Assembly: GCA_934675735.1 (NCBI GenBank)
Contig: CAKURR010000012.1
Span: 15,454 to 79,453 of the forward strand
Direction of reading: 5' to 3'
DNA length: 64,000 nt
Source: an uncultured Clostridia bacterium
GTDB taxonomy: Bacteria > Bacillota > Clostridia > Christensenellales > Aristaeellaceae
The notes below the pieces were generated by a model that saw only the letters and a list, made by a program, of their open reading frames with translations, was not told the DNA's origin and searched no databases. Both the position numbers and the translations under genes were made by a program. This document shows, one piece after another, positions 48,444 to 56,011 of this stretch (position 1 is the stretch's first letter; each line of letters begins with the position of its first letter).

Positions 48444-49022
48444 TTATCCCTGAAACGGCGCAAGAACGCCGTGGGTGACGATGTATCCTTCCTTCGCGGC
48501 GGCCAGAATCGGGCCGTCCGCCTTGGCGTCGTCGGTGTACATGGCGCGGATTTCAAACGGGCCGATAACCTGCTCAATGCGGCGCAGTTTTTCTTCGCCC
48601 TTGCAGTTTTTGCCGATGAGCGCGCCCGTTTTCGCGTCGCATCGCGTGCCGATGAGCGTCGACACGCCCAAAAGCTTCGCCGCGTGCTGCAGCTCAAACT
48701 CCGGCGAAGCGGAAGCGATGACTATCGGCAAATCGCGCGGTCTTTCAAAAAACCATTTGCCCAGCTTCGCGCGGGTCGCCTCGGCCTGCCAGAAAAGCTC
48801 GGCTTCCGCCTCCAGGCTGAACCTCTTGGCCATTTCGCCGAAAAGAACGCTCTTGAACTGCGTCAGATTGCGTTTGCCCGCCGCCAGCAGCAGCGACGTG
48901 CCCAGAAACTTCGGCAGGCCCGCCAGCACGCTCGGGTGGCGGCGCAGACAGAACAGCGTAAAATCCACCGTGGAATCGCCGTCGTAAATCGTGCCGTCAA
49001 AATCATAAACGTCGATGCGCAT
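48444..49022 (-). CDS. HAD-IB family phosphatase (SerB-like)
   Basis: A 192-residue HAD hydrolase. The nucleophile Asp is in YDFDGTIYDGDST (about 5-17), the Ser motif in IVIASASPEFELQ and motif III/IV in MYTDDAKADGPIL. This is the HAD-IB group of phosphoserine-phosphatase-like enzymes, often with membrane-lipid or sugar substrates. The ATG at 49022 follows GGAGG by 5 bases; upstream in-frame codons reach into the promoter and a repeat. With the aldolase downstream it could dephosphorylate a sugar-acid phosphate (inference). Confidence 0.82.
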   Translation of the reverse strand: MRIDVYDFDGTIYDGDSTVDFTLFCLRRHPSVLAGLPKFLGTSLLLAAGKRNLTQFKSVLFGEMAKRFSLEAEAELFWQAEATRAKLGKWFFERPRDLPIVIASASPEFELQHAAKLLGVSTLIGTRCDAKTGALIGKNCKGEEKLRRIEQVIGPFEIRAMYTDDAKADGPILAAAKEGYIVTHGVLAPFQG

Positions 49023-49053
49023 ATCTTCCTCCGATTCGGTTTCCATGATGGTT

Positions 49054-49062
49054 AGTATATCA
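49054..49062 (-). promoter_or_regulatory. Probable extended -10 promoter of the HAD-aldolase operon
   Basis: Minus strand TGATATACT (TATACT at 49054-49059). The -35 region is poor. Confidence 0.5.
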
Positions 49063-49097
49063 CGTTTTTCAAAAAAAGAGAAGAGGAAAAGGCACGA

Positions 49098-49242
49098 TTG
49101 AGGCTCCGCCTCAAACTCCGGCAGGAACCTGAGGTTCCTGCACCTCCCGCCTTCCGACAGCTTCGCTGCCGGATACGTAAACGAAGGCCCTGTCGCTTCC
49201 CGCGCGAAGCAGTCTGCGATTGAAACGGGTTCAAACCGCAAA
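49098..49242 (-). repeat. Hairpin repeat upstream of the HAD gene
   Basis: TTGAGGC-TCC-GCCTCAA (49098-49114), palindrome GCAGGAACCT-G-AGGTTCCTGC (49121-49141), TCCGACAGC-TTC-GCTGCCGGA (49153-49173, one mismatch) and a decayed third module ending CGATTGAAACGGG (about 49217-49230). Confidence 0.85.
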
Positions 49243-49280
49243 AGCTCCTTTAGCCCCGCCTTTTCCTTTTCAGATTTCTG

Positions 49281-49309
49281 TTGGCTTTTGGCCGCTTTGC
49301 CGTTATAAT
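49281..49309 (+). promoter_or_regulatory. Sigma-A promoter of deoD
   Basis: TTGGCT (49281-49286), 17-base spacer, TATAAT (49304-49309). Confidence 0.82.
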
Positions 49310-49352
49310 GGAGCTATCCAATAAGCATGACTTTCAGAAAGGGGTTGTCTTT

Positions 49353-50066
49353 ATGTCCAATCCGAATATTCCCACGCCGCACATCACCGCCAAAGAGGGC
49401 GATTTCGCCCGCACCGTGCTGATGCCCGGCGACCCGCTGCGCAGCAAATTCATCGCCGAAACGTATCTGGAAAATCCCGTGCTGGTCAACAACACGCGCG
49501 GCGTGCAGGGTTACACCGGCACGTACCGGGGCAAGCGCGTCTCCGTGATGGCTTCCGGCATGGGCATACCTTCCATCGGCATTTATTCCTACGAGCTGTT
49601 CAACTTCTACGGGGTGGAAAACATCATCCGCGTGGGCACGGCCGGCGGCCTGGCCGACACCGTGAAGGTGCGCGACGTGGTGATGGGCATGTCCGCCTAC
49701 ACCAATTCCAACTTTGGCCGCCAGTTCGGCTTTGACGGCAACGTCGCGCCGTGCTGCTCGTTCAAGCTGCTGGAGCAGGCCGTCGCCGCCGCGCGCAGGA
49801 TGGGCATCGAGCCGAACGTCGGCCCGCTGTATTCCTCCGACATCTTCTACGACGAATCCGGCATGTCCGGCAAGCTCAAGAAGCTGGGCGTGCTGGCAGT
49901 CGAAATGGAATCCGCCGCGCTGTATCTGAACGCGGCGCGCGCGGGCAAGAACGCGCTGGCCATCTGCACGATTTCGGACCACATCGGCACGGGCGAATCG
50001 CTCGACGCGCAGGCGCGCCAGACGTCCTTCACCCAGATGATGGAAATCGCGCTTTCCATCGCTTGA
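49353..50066 (+). CDS. deoD: Purine-nucleoside phosphorylase, DeoD type
   Basis: Hexameric-type PNP of 237 residues, cleaving purine ribo- and deoxyribonucleosides with phosphate. TPHITAKEGDFARTVLMPGDPLR begins the protein (phosphate-binding GDPLR); RVGTAGG (about 87-93), GVLAVEMESAALY (Glu in EMES binds ribose) and CTISDHIGTGE (catalytic Asp) follow. The ATG at 49353 follows AAAGGGG by 8 bases; an in-frame start at 49281 lies in the promoter. The M55 peptidase gene follows after 14 bases, so both are cotranscribed. Confidence 0.97.
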   Translation: MSNPNIPTPHITAKEGDFARTVLMPGDPLRSKFIAETYLENPVLVNNTRGVQGYTGTYRGKRVSVMASGMGIPSIGIYSYELFNFYGVENIIRVGTAGGLADTVKVRDVVMGMSAYTNSNFGRQFGFDGNVAPCCSFKLLEQAVAAARRMGIEPNVGPLYSSDIFYDESGMSGKLKKLGVLAVEMESAALYLNAARAGKNALAICTISDHIGTGESLDAQARQTSFTQMMEIALSIA

Positions 50067-50080
50067 AAGGATGATGCGAA

Positions 50081-50893
50081 GTGCTGAACCGAATTTTTAT
50101 CTCCGCCGACATTGAGGGCACCTGCGGCATCGCCCACTGGGACGAGACCGAGCTGGGCAAGCCGGATTACGAACCCTTCCGCCGCCAGATGACCCGCGAG
50201 GTCGCCGCCGCGTGCGAAGGCGCGTTTGCCGCCGGATGCGAGGATTTGCTGATTAAGGACGCGCACGACAGCGCGCGCAACCTGATTCCCGCCGAACTGC
50301 CCGAGCGCGTGAGCATCTTCCGCGGCTGGGGCAGCGACATCCACTCGATGATGTCCGGCATTGACGCGAGCTTTGCGGGCGCGATTTTCACGGGCTATCA
50401 TTCCTCCTCCAACACGGATGCCAGCCCGCTGTGCCACACGATGAATCTGGACAACGTCTCCATCCGCATCAACGGCATTCAGGCCAGCGAGCTGGTCATC
50501 AACACGTTTGCCGCCGCGCTCTACGACGTGCCCGTTCTGCTGGTGACGGGCGATTTGGGCGTATGCGAGCAGGCAAAGCGGCTCTGCCCCGCGATTTACA
50601 CCGTGCCCGTCAGCCGCGGCTGCGGAAACGGCTCGATTTCGATTCATCCGGCGGAGGCCGTGCGGCGCATCCGCGAAAAGGCGGAGCTGGCCGTCGCGGA
50701 CGGCATTGCCCATCCGGAAAAATTCACCGTGGCCCTGCCGAACAACTTTGACGTTGAGGTCGAGTTTGTGAAGCACAACCGCGCCCGCCGCGCGAGCTTC
50801 TACCCCGGGGTGAAGCAAATCGGCCCGCGCACGGTGCGCTTCTCTTCGGACGCCTACTACGACGTGCTGCGGTTCTTCATGTTCTGCCTGTAA
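50081..50893 (+). CDS. M55 family D-aminopeptidase (DppA type)
   Basis: A 270-residue zinc peptidase of the M55 family. Metal and catalytic residues are visible in ISADIEGTCGI (Asp and Glu about 9-11), IKDAHDSARN (His about 62) and FTGYHSSSNTDASPLCHT (two His). DppA is a self-compartmentalised D-aminopeptidase that releases D-alanine from D-Ala peptides, so it can recycle cell-wall stem peptides. GTG start at 50081 with GAAAGG 10 bases upstream. It shares the deoD promoter. A repeat hairpin pair and a strong terminator follow. Confidence 0.9.
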   Translation: MLNRIFISADIEGTCGIAHWDETELGKPDYEPFRRQMTREVAAACEGAFAAGCEDLLIKDAHDSARNLIPAELPERVSIFRGWGSDIHSMMSGIDASFAGAIFTGYHSSSNTDASPLCHTMNLDNVSIRINGIQASELVINTFAAALYDVPVLLVTGDLGVCEQAKRLCPAIYTVPVSRGCGNGSISIHPAEAVRRIREKAELAVADGIAHPEKFTVALPNNFDVEVEFVKHNRARRASFYPGVKQIGPRTVRFSSDAYYDVLRFFMFCL

Positions 50894-50903
50894 GGGGAGG
50901 ACG

Positions 50904-50947
50904 TTGGGGCGCTGCCCCAAACCCCGCCGGAAACCTGAGGTTTCCGG
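50904..50947 (-). repeat. Hairpin repeat at the 3' end of the M55 gene
   Basis: TTGGGGC-GCT-GCCCCAA (50904-50920) and palindrome CCGGAAACCT-G-AGGTTTCCGG (50927-50947). The GGGGC hairpin is 10 bases from the stop codon. Confidence 0.88.
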
Positions 50948-50961
50948 CCTTCCCGCTTTAT

Positions 50962-50995
50962 AAAAATGCTTCTCTCGATTGAGAGAAGCATTTTT
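50962..50995. terminator. Bidirectional intrinsic terminator
   Basis: AAAAATGCTTCTCTC-GATT-GAGAGAAGCATTTTT, perfect and flanked by A and T runs, between the convergent M55 and exonuclease genes. Confidence 0.96.
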
Positions 50996-51024
50996 AAGTT
51001 CAGTTGATTCAAACTGTTGCGAAG

Positions 51025-51079
51025 CATAGAAGGGAGTCTGAGGGACTCGTCCCTCAGCGGGGTTTGGGGTCGGCCCCAA
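51025..51079 (+). repeat. Hairpin repeat overlapping the exonuclease 3' end
   Basis: CTGAGGGAC-TC-GTCCCTCAG (51038-51057) and TTGGGG-TCGG-CCCCAA (51064-51079). The exonuclease stop codon (51054-51056) lies in the first hairpin, and the last nine or so residues are encoded by the repeat. Confidence 0.85.
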
Positions 51080-52076
51080 TGTTTCCCTTTTCCGCCTTCT
51101 CCACAACCTCTTCCATATTCAGCCGATGGTGGCGCTTTCTGGGCGGGGTGAGCAGATAGAGCCGATAGCGCTCGCGCACATCGTCCACATCCTCCCGACT
51201 GGCAGGATAGGCGCGCTGGTGCATAATCAGCGTGTTGGCGCTCGTGCGCTTGAAGTGCATCTGGCCGTAGACAAAGCCGTGCTGCGGGCAGACGGAAATC
51301 GCCATATACCGCTCGCGGCCGCCGTCAAACCACGGCGTGTCAAACGCAGTGCGCCTGCCGCACGCGGGACAGGGCAGGCTCATCAGCCGCTCGTCCGCCA
51401 GCGCGTCGGTCTGAAACATATACGGCGTGGGCAGGGAGCGCAGTGCGGACGCGGCAATGCGGCTCTCCCTTTCCAAAATGTGCTCCAGCTGCATGCGCCG
51501 CTCGGGCGTGAGCGCCTGCACCGCTCCATCCACAATGGGCAGAAGCGCCGCCGTGCATTCCGCGTCGTTCACCGCGCGGTGGGCCGCCACATCCAGCTCG
51601 ACGTTCATCATCTCCATCGCCGCGTGCAGGTTCATCTGCTTGTGCTCCCCGCCCAGACAGCAGAAGCCGAAAACCAGCTGCGCGTCAATCGGCGGTTCAA
51701 ACGGCATCGGGGTCATGAAAAACGCGGCGTTGCGCTTGAGCACGGGATAATCGTCCCGCCCCCACGTCACCAGCTGCGCATCCTCGCCGCACCACGCGAT
51801 GAAATTGCCGAAAACATCCGAAAACGAACGGCCCTGCGCCAGCTCCTGCTCGGTGATGCCCGTCACCTGCTTGATGTGCTTATCCAGCCGCTTGTATACC
51901 CGCGGGCGAATCAGCTCGCTGAACCGCGAAACGACACGCCCTTCCCTGTCCACGCGGCACGCGCCGATTTCGATAATTTCGTGCGGCATGCGGTGATTCG
52001 GGTTGTAGCCGCTCTGGTTCCATTCCAAATCAAAGACGATAACGTTTTGAATCTCTTGATTGAGTAAAGAAAACAT
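51054..52076 (-). CDS. DnaQ-like 3'-5' exonuclease with C-terminal zinc-ribbon-like region
   Basis: A 340-residue DEDD-type exonuclease. Exo I FDLEWNQSGYNP (about 14-25) supplies the first Asp-Glu, AQLVTWGRDDYP holds Exo II Asp and AAHRAVNDAECTAALL the Exo III His-Asp. This resembles the KapD/ERI-1 group, which acts on RNA or short DNA. The C-terminal half has CPACGRRTAF and SVCPQHGF, a possible zinc ribbon. The ATG at 52076 follows AATAGG by 9 bases. The C-terminus ADPKPR is encoded by a repeat element, so the protein was probably altered by its insertion. Confidence 0.85.
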   Translation of the reverse strand: MFSLLNQEIQNVIVFDLEWNQSGYNPNHRMPHEIIEIGACRVDREGRVVSRFSELIRPRVYKRLDKHIKQVTGITEQELAQGRSFSDVFGNFIAWCGEDAQLVTWGRDDYPVLKRNAAFFMTPMPFEPPIDAQLVFGFCCLGGEHKQMNLHAAMEMMNVELDVAAHRAVNDAECTAALLPIVDGAVQALTPERRMQLEHILERESRIAASALRSLPTPYMFQTDALADERLMSLPCPACGRRTAFDTPWFDGGRERYMAISVCPQHGFVYGQMHFKRTSANTLIMHQRAYPASREDVDDVRERYRLYLLTPPRKRHHRLNMEEVVEKAEKGNIGADPKPR

Positions 52077-52109
52077 GTTCCACATCCTATTGCAACTGTC
52101 TGTTGATAC

Positions 52110-52260
52110 CGCCGCGAAGCGAAGAAAGGAGTCTGAGGAATGAAATTCCTCAGGCGGGTCCGGGCGGCAGCCCGGCGTATCCCATCTCATCGAAAAAACA
52201 TCAGTTTCAGAGCAGGCTGCAAAGCAGCCTACGATTGAAACGGCTTCAAATCGAAAAAAA
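52110..52260 (+). repeat. Hairpin repeat, variant B with branched third module
   Basis: CCGCGAAGCGAAGAAAGG tract, CTGAGGAA-TGAAA-TTCCTCAG (52133-52153), CCGGGC-GGCA-GCCCGG (52160-52175), and outer GTTTCA/TGAAAC (52204-52241) with inner AGGCTGC-AAA-GCAGCCT. The inner arms differ from the copy at 25509 by paired changes. Confidence 0.88.
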
Positions 52261-52397
52261 TCGAATGACGATACCAAAAACAAATTATACTACTTTTTTG
52301 CTCTTCAGCACATTCTATTGTAACGCATCGGCGGCCATTTTCATAGAGGAAATTCTGTTTCGGGGCGATTTTGGGCAAAACTTCCCGCGCGCATCGG

Positions 52398-52426
52398 TTG
52401 AATCCGCGCGCGTTTTCTGTTATCAT
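52398..52426 (+). promoter_or_regulatory. Sigma-A promoter of sdaAB-sdaAA
   Basis: TTGAAT (52398-52403), 17-base spacer, TATCAT (52421-52426). Confidence 0.78.
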
Positions 52427-52458
52427 AACCCATAAAGCGCAAAGGAGGACAGACGAAG

Positions 52459-53130
52459 ATGAATCTGTTTGATATTCTCGGCCCCGTGATGGTCGGCCCG
52501 AGCAGTTCGCACACGGCGGGCGCGGTTCGGCTGGGGCGCACCGCGCGCCGGCTGCTGGGCGAGGGCACGCCGCGCGAGGCGAACATCACGCTGTTCGGCT
52601 CTTTTGCCGCAACCGGCCACGGCCACGGCACAGACCGCGCGCTCATCGCGGGCCTTTTGGGCTTTCAGCCGGATGACGAGCGAATCGCCCAGAGCTTTGA
52701 TTGGGCGCGCAAGGCGGACATGGCGTTTTCCTTCGCGCTCTCCCGCGCGGGCGGCGAGCACCCGAACACCGCGCGCATCGACCTCGTCGGCGAAAGCGGC
52801 AAAACGCTGTCGATGACGGGCTCATCGCTGGGCGGCGGGCGCATCATGGTGGTGGAGATGAACGGTCTGCGCGCGAATTTCTCCGGCGACCTGCCGACGC
52901 TGATTGTGCAGAACGTCGATCAGCCCGGCCACGTCAGCGAGGTGACCAGCATGCTGGCGCACAAGGGCGTGAACATCGCGACGATGCAGCTCTACCGCGA
53001 CCATCCGGGCGGAAACGCCGTGATGATTATCGAGACGGACAAGGCCGTTCCGCCGGAGGGCATCGCGTGGCTGGAACGCAGCGAGGGCATCACGCGCGTG
53101 ACGTTTATCGACGCCGAGCGGGAAGCATGA
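52459..53130 (+). CDS. sdaAB: L-serine dehydratase, iron-sulfur-dependent, beta subunit
   Basis: A 223-residue beta chain of the anaerobic-type L-serine dehydratase, which deaminates serine to pyruvate and ammonia. FDILGPVMVGPSSSHTAGAVRLG (about 4-26) is the hallmark substrate-binding sequence; SSLGGGRI follows, and residues about 150-223 form an ACT domain (DQPGHVSEVTSMLAHKGVNI). The ATG follows AAAGGAGG by 11 bases. The alpha chain gene begins 13 bases downstream. The split two-gene form is typical of Firmicutes. Confidence 0.96.
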   Translation: MNLFDILGPVMVGPSSSHTAGAVRLGRTARRLLGEGTPREANITLFGSFAATGHGHGTDRALIAGLLGFQPDDERIAQSFDWARKADMAFSFALSRAGGEHPNTARIDLVGESGKTLSMTGSSLGGGRIMVVEMNGLRANFSGDLPTLIVQNVDQPGHVSEVTSMLAHKGVNIATMQLYRDHPGGNAVMIIETDKAVPPEGIAWLERSEGITRVTFIDAEREA

Positions 53131-53143
53131 CGGGAGGACGAAT

Positions 53144-54058
53144 ATGGCCATTGAATCGCTTCGCGCGCTGATGGAAGCGAGCGAAAATCGGGATATCTGC
53201 GACGTCATCATCCGCAGCGACTGCGTAGACCGCGGCGTGACGGAGGAAGCGTCCTTTGAAAAGATGCGCGCGCTGTACGCCGCCATCCGCCGCGCGAAGG
53301 CGGGCTACGACCCGCAGCTGCGCTCCGCCAGCGGCATGGTCGGCGGCGACGGCGCGAAGATGCGCGCCTATGTGCAGCGGGGCAAGACCATCTGCGGCGA
53401 CTACATCGGGCAGGTCATCGCGCAGGCGCTGGAGATGGGCGAAAGCAACGCGTGCATGAAGTGCATCGTCGCCGCGCCGACGGCGGGAAGCTGCGGCGTT
53501 CTGCCCGCGGTGCTGCTGCCCTATCAGGCGCGCGAGGGGCTGGACGACGACACGATGGTGCGGGCGATGTATGTCGCGGGCGCAATCGGACAGGTTGTCG
53601 CGGCGAAGGCCTCGATTGCGGGCGCGGCGGGCGGCTGTCAGGCGGAAATCGGCACGGCGAGCGCGATGGGCGCGGCGGCGCTATGCTATCTGGGCGGGGG
53701 CGACGCGCAGGCGGTCTGCCACGCGGCGGCCATGGCCATCAAGAGCATGCTCGGGCTGGTCTGCGACCCGATTGCGGGGTTGGTGGAGGTGCCGTGTGTG
53801 AAGCGGAACGCGGCGGGCGCGATGATAGCGATGTCCAGCGCGGACATGGCACTCGCGGGCATTCGTTCGGCCGTTCCGCCGGACGAGGTGATTCTGGCGA
53901 TGCGCGAGGTCGGCGACAAGATGGATGTTTCGCTCAAGGAGACGGGCGTCGGCGGCGTGGCGGGCACGCCCTTCGGGCAGAAGATTGCGGAAGCGATGGA
54001 AAACGGAGGTGACGGTGGGAACGGTGGGGCTTTGCCCCACGCCCCACAAGGGAACTGA
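53144..54058 (+). CDS. sdaAA: L-serine dehydratase, iron-sulfur-dependent, alpha subunit
   Basis: A 304-residue alpha chain. The catalytic [4Fe-4S] cluster is bound by Cys residues in CMKCIVAAPTAGSCGVLPA and in VCDPIAGLVEVPCVKRN. The family sequence ends near PFGQKIAEAMENG; about 18 further residues (GDGGNGGALPHAPQGN) are encoded by a hairpin repeat that also provides the stop codon. The ATG at 53144 follows GGAGG by 6 bases. A bidirectional terminator at 54078 closes the operon. The oxygen-labile cluster fits an anaerobic lifestyle. Confidence 0.95.
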   Translation: MAIESLRALMEASENRDICDVIIRSDCVDRGVTEEASFEKMRALYAAIRRAKAGYDPQLRSASGMVGGDGAKMRAYVQRGKTICGDYIGQVIAQALEMGESNACMKCIVAAPTAGSCGVLPAVLLPYQAREGLDDDTMVRAMYVAGAIGQVVAAKASIAGAAGGCQAEIGTASAMGAAALCYLGGGDAQAVCHAAAMAIKSMLGLVCDPIAGLVEVPCVKRNAAGAMIAMSSADMALAGIRSAVPPDEVILAMREVGDKMDVSLKETGVGGVAGTPFGQKIAEAMENGGDGGNGGALPHAPQGN

Positions 54059-54066
54059 GTTCCCTT
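54024..54066 (-). repeat. Hairpin repeat covering the sdaAA 3' end
   Basis: GTGGGGC-TTT-GCCCCAC (54024-54040) and AAGGGAACT-G-AGTTCCCTT (54048-54066). The sdaAA stop (54056-54058) lies in the second hairpin. Confidence 0.9.
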
Positions 54067-54077
54067 GACCCTCCGTA

Positions 54078-54113
54078 TAAAACGCCCTTCGGAAAATTCC
54101 GAAGGGCGTTTTT
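54078..54113. terminator. Bidirectional intrinsic terminator, sdaAA / thrC
   Basis: AAAACGCCCTTCGG-AAAA-TTCCGAAGGGCGTTTTT between convergent genes; nearly perfect. Confidence 0.96.
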
Positions 54114-54148
54114 ATGTGTTCATACATTTGCGAAGTGAAAGATTGGGC

Positions 54149-54165
54149 GTGGGGCAGCGCCCCAC
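54149..54165 (+). repeat. Single GGGGC hairpin at the thrC 3' end
   Basis: GTGGGGC-AGC-GCCCCAC, 11 bases from the thrC stop. The arms match the copy at 54024 across the terminator; the palindrome module is missing. Confidence 0.8.
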
Positions 54166-54176
54166 CGTCCCCCTTT

Positions 54177-55670
54177 TTACTTCACCGCGTCCAGAACCGC
54201 ACGCGCCATGCCGTCCTTTTCGCAGACCACCGTGTGGCGAACCGGAAGCGTCGGCAGCGCCGCAATCTGGCTCGGCTCCTTCGTGCCCGTCAGCTCGGCG
54301 AGCGCGCGGCAGCAGGCAAAATCGTCCAGCCCGCGGCAGGCTTCCTCCCTCGCGACCGCGCCCAAAACCGACGCGCCGAACTTATACGGGCTGGCCGTGG
54401 AAACAATGACACTCTTGCGCGTGTCGCCCGTCTGCGCCTGATACGCGCGCAGAACAGCGCTCGCCACGGCGGTGTGCGTGTCCATCAAATAGTGGTTCTC
54501 TGCCCACGTCCGCTTGATTTCCGCACGAACGCCAGCTTCATCGACACAGCCCGCAAAGTAGCGCTTCTGCATGGCGGCCTTCATCGTGTCGTCGATTTCG
54601 TAACGCTTTTTACCCGCCAAATCACCCATGAATCGCGCGATGCGCGCGCCGTCACAGCCGCTCAAATCAAACAGCAGGCGCTCCAGATTCGAGGAGATCA
54701 GAATATCCATCGACGGCGTAATCGTCTTGTAAAACGGACGGTTTTCGATGTCGTATACGCCCGTGTTGATGAAATCCGTCAGCACGTTGTTTTCGTTGCT
54801 GGCGCAAATCAGTCTGCCCACGGGCAGACCCGCCTTGCCCGCGTAATCCGCCGCCAGAATGTCGCCGAAATTGCCCGTCGGCACACAGAAATTCACCTCG
54901 TCGCCGAGCTTGATGTCGCCCGATTTCAGCAGGTCGGCATACGCGGAGAAGTAATACACCACCTGCGGCACGAGACGGCCGAAGTTAATGGAGTTCGCGG
55001 AGGACAGCACGCGCCCCTGCGCATCCATCGTCTCGGCGAAAGCCTTGTCCGCAAAGATGCGCTTTACGCCCGTCTGCGCGTCGTCAAAATTGCCGTTGAC
55101 GGCGATGACGTGCGTGTTCGCGCCGCCCGTCGTGACCATTTGCAGGCGCTGCGCCCGGCTCACGCCCTCGCGCGGATAGAACACACAGCAGCGCGTGCCC
55201 GGCACATCGAGGAAGCCTTCCAGCGCGGCCTTGCCCGTGTCGCCGCTCGTCGCCACAAGGATGAAGATTTCGCGCGTTTCGCCGTGCTTTTTCGCGCTGA
55301 GCGTCAGCAGGTGCGGCAGAAGCTGGAGCGCCATATCCTTAAAGGCGAGCGTCGGCCCGTGCCAAAGCTCCAGCGCGTGCGCCCATGCGCCGACGGCGCG
55401 AACCGGGGCAATGCGCGCGTCGTCAAACCCCGTGCCGTATGCGCCGGCGATGGCGGTTTTCAGCTCGTCCTCGGTGAAATCGGGCAGGAAGCGGCGCAGA
55501 ACCGCCAGCGCGCGCGCCTGATAATCAAGCGCCGAAAGCGCGGCGATTTCGTCAAGGGAAAAGCGCGGGAAGGTCTGCGGCACATATAATCCGCCGTCCG
55601 GCGCAAGGCCGCGCAGAATGGCCGTCGATTCGGAAACCGCGGCCGCGCCGCGGGTGGAAAGCATCGGCAT
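54177..55670 (-). CDS. thrC: Threonine synthase
   Basis: PLP-dependent threonine synthase of 497 residues, converting O-phosphohomoserine to threonine. PLP Lys is in GPTLAFKDMALQ (about 104-115); VATSGDTGKAALEGF, CVPTGNFGDILAADYAG and the N-terminal STRGAAAVSESTAILRGLAPDGGLYVP (quoted in part: GLAPDGGLYVP) match the longer class with an N-terminal domain. The ATG at 55670 follows AAAGGAG by 7 bases, immediately behind a repeat hairpin. It stands alone without hom or thrB in the window. Confidence 0.96.
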   Translation of the reverse strand: MPMLSTRGAAAVSESTAILRGLAPDGGLYVPQTFPRFSLDEIAALSALDYQARALAVLRRFLPDFTEDELKTAIAGAYGTGFDDARIAPVRAVGAWAHALELWHGPTLAFKDMALQLLPHLLTLSAKKHGETREIFILVATSGDTGKAALEGFLDVPGTRCCVFYPREGVSRAQRLQMVTTGGANTHVIAVNGNFDDAQTGVKRIFADKAFAETMDAQGRVLSSANSINFGRLVPQVVYYFSAYADLLKSGDIKLGDEVNFCVPTGNFGDILAADYAGKAGLPVGRLICASNENNVLTDFINTGVYDIENRPFYKTITPSMDILISSNLERLLFDLSGCDGARIARFMGDLAGKKRYEIDDTMKAAMQKRYFAGCVDEAGVRAEIKRTWAENHYLMDTHTAVASAVLRAYQAQTGDTRKSVIVSTASPYKFGASVLGAVAREEACRGLDDFACCRALAELTGTKEPSQIAALPTLPVRHTVVCEKDGMARAVLDAVK

Positions 55671-56011
55671 GGTATCACTCCTTTTTGGGGCCTTGCCCCA
55701 AACCCCACCAAGAACCTGAGGTTCTTGGATTTCCCATATTATAAAGAATAAAGAATCTTAAAACAATCGCGAAGCGAAGAAGGGGTTTGGGGACTGGTCC
55801 CCAAGCAGGCGCGGGCGGCAGCCCGCCGTAACCCCTCTAAAAAGAAAGAAACGCAGTTTCAGAGCAGACCGCGAAGCGGTCTACGATTGAAACGGGTTCC
55901 AGCCGCAAACGCCTCAATTCCTCACGGCCTCAAACCGCAAACACCGCAATCCCCGAAAACAAAGAAACCGCTTCCCGATAAACGGCAGGAAGCGGCGTCA
56001 GAAAAACGGGA
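55671..56011. repeat. 341-base repeat-filled region upstream of thrC
   Basis: TTTGGGGC-CTT-GCCCCAAA (55684-55702) next to the thrC RBS, palindrome CCAAGAACCT-G-AGGTTCTTGG (55708-55728), then in the opposite orientation CGCGAAGCGAAGAAGG, TTGGGGAC-TG-GTCCCCAA (55787-55804), GCGGGC-GGCA-GCCCGC (55811-55826) and the branched module GTTTCA...TGAAAC (55856-55893) with inner AGACCGC-GAA-GCGGTCT. A short hairpin-like tract near 55963-55995 (CGCTTCC/GGAAGCG) follows the P-loop gene and may terminate it. Confidence 0.85.

Larger units (their letters stand above)
52077..52458. other. 382-base intergenic region, exonuclease / sdaAB
   Basis: Divergent genes. The exonuclease side holds a variant-B hairpin repeat (52110-52260), the sdaAB side the promoter at 52398. 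Between them (52261-52397) the DNA is A/T-richer and no ORF, riboswitch or other conserved structure was recognised. Confidence 0.7.

Noticed and set aside
3578..55893. Palindromic intergenic repeats considered as ordinary terminators
   Set aside because: Many lie immediately before an RBS rather than after a stop, lack T runs, and several occur beside a separate true terminator.
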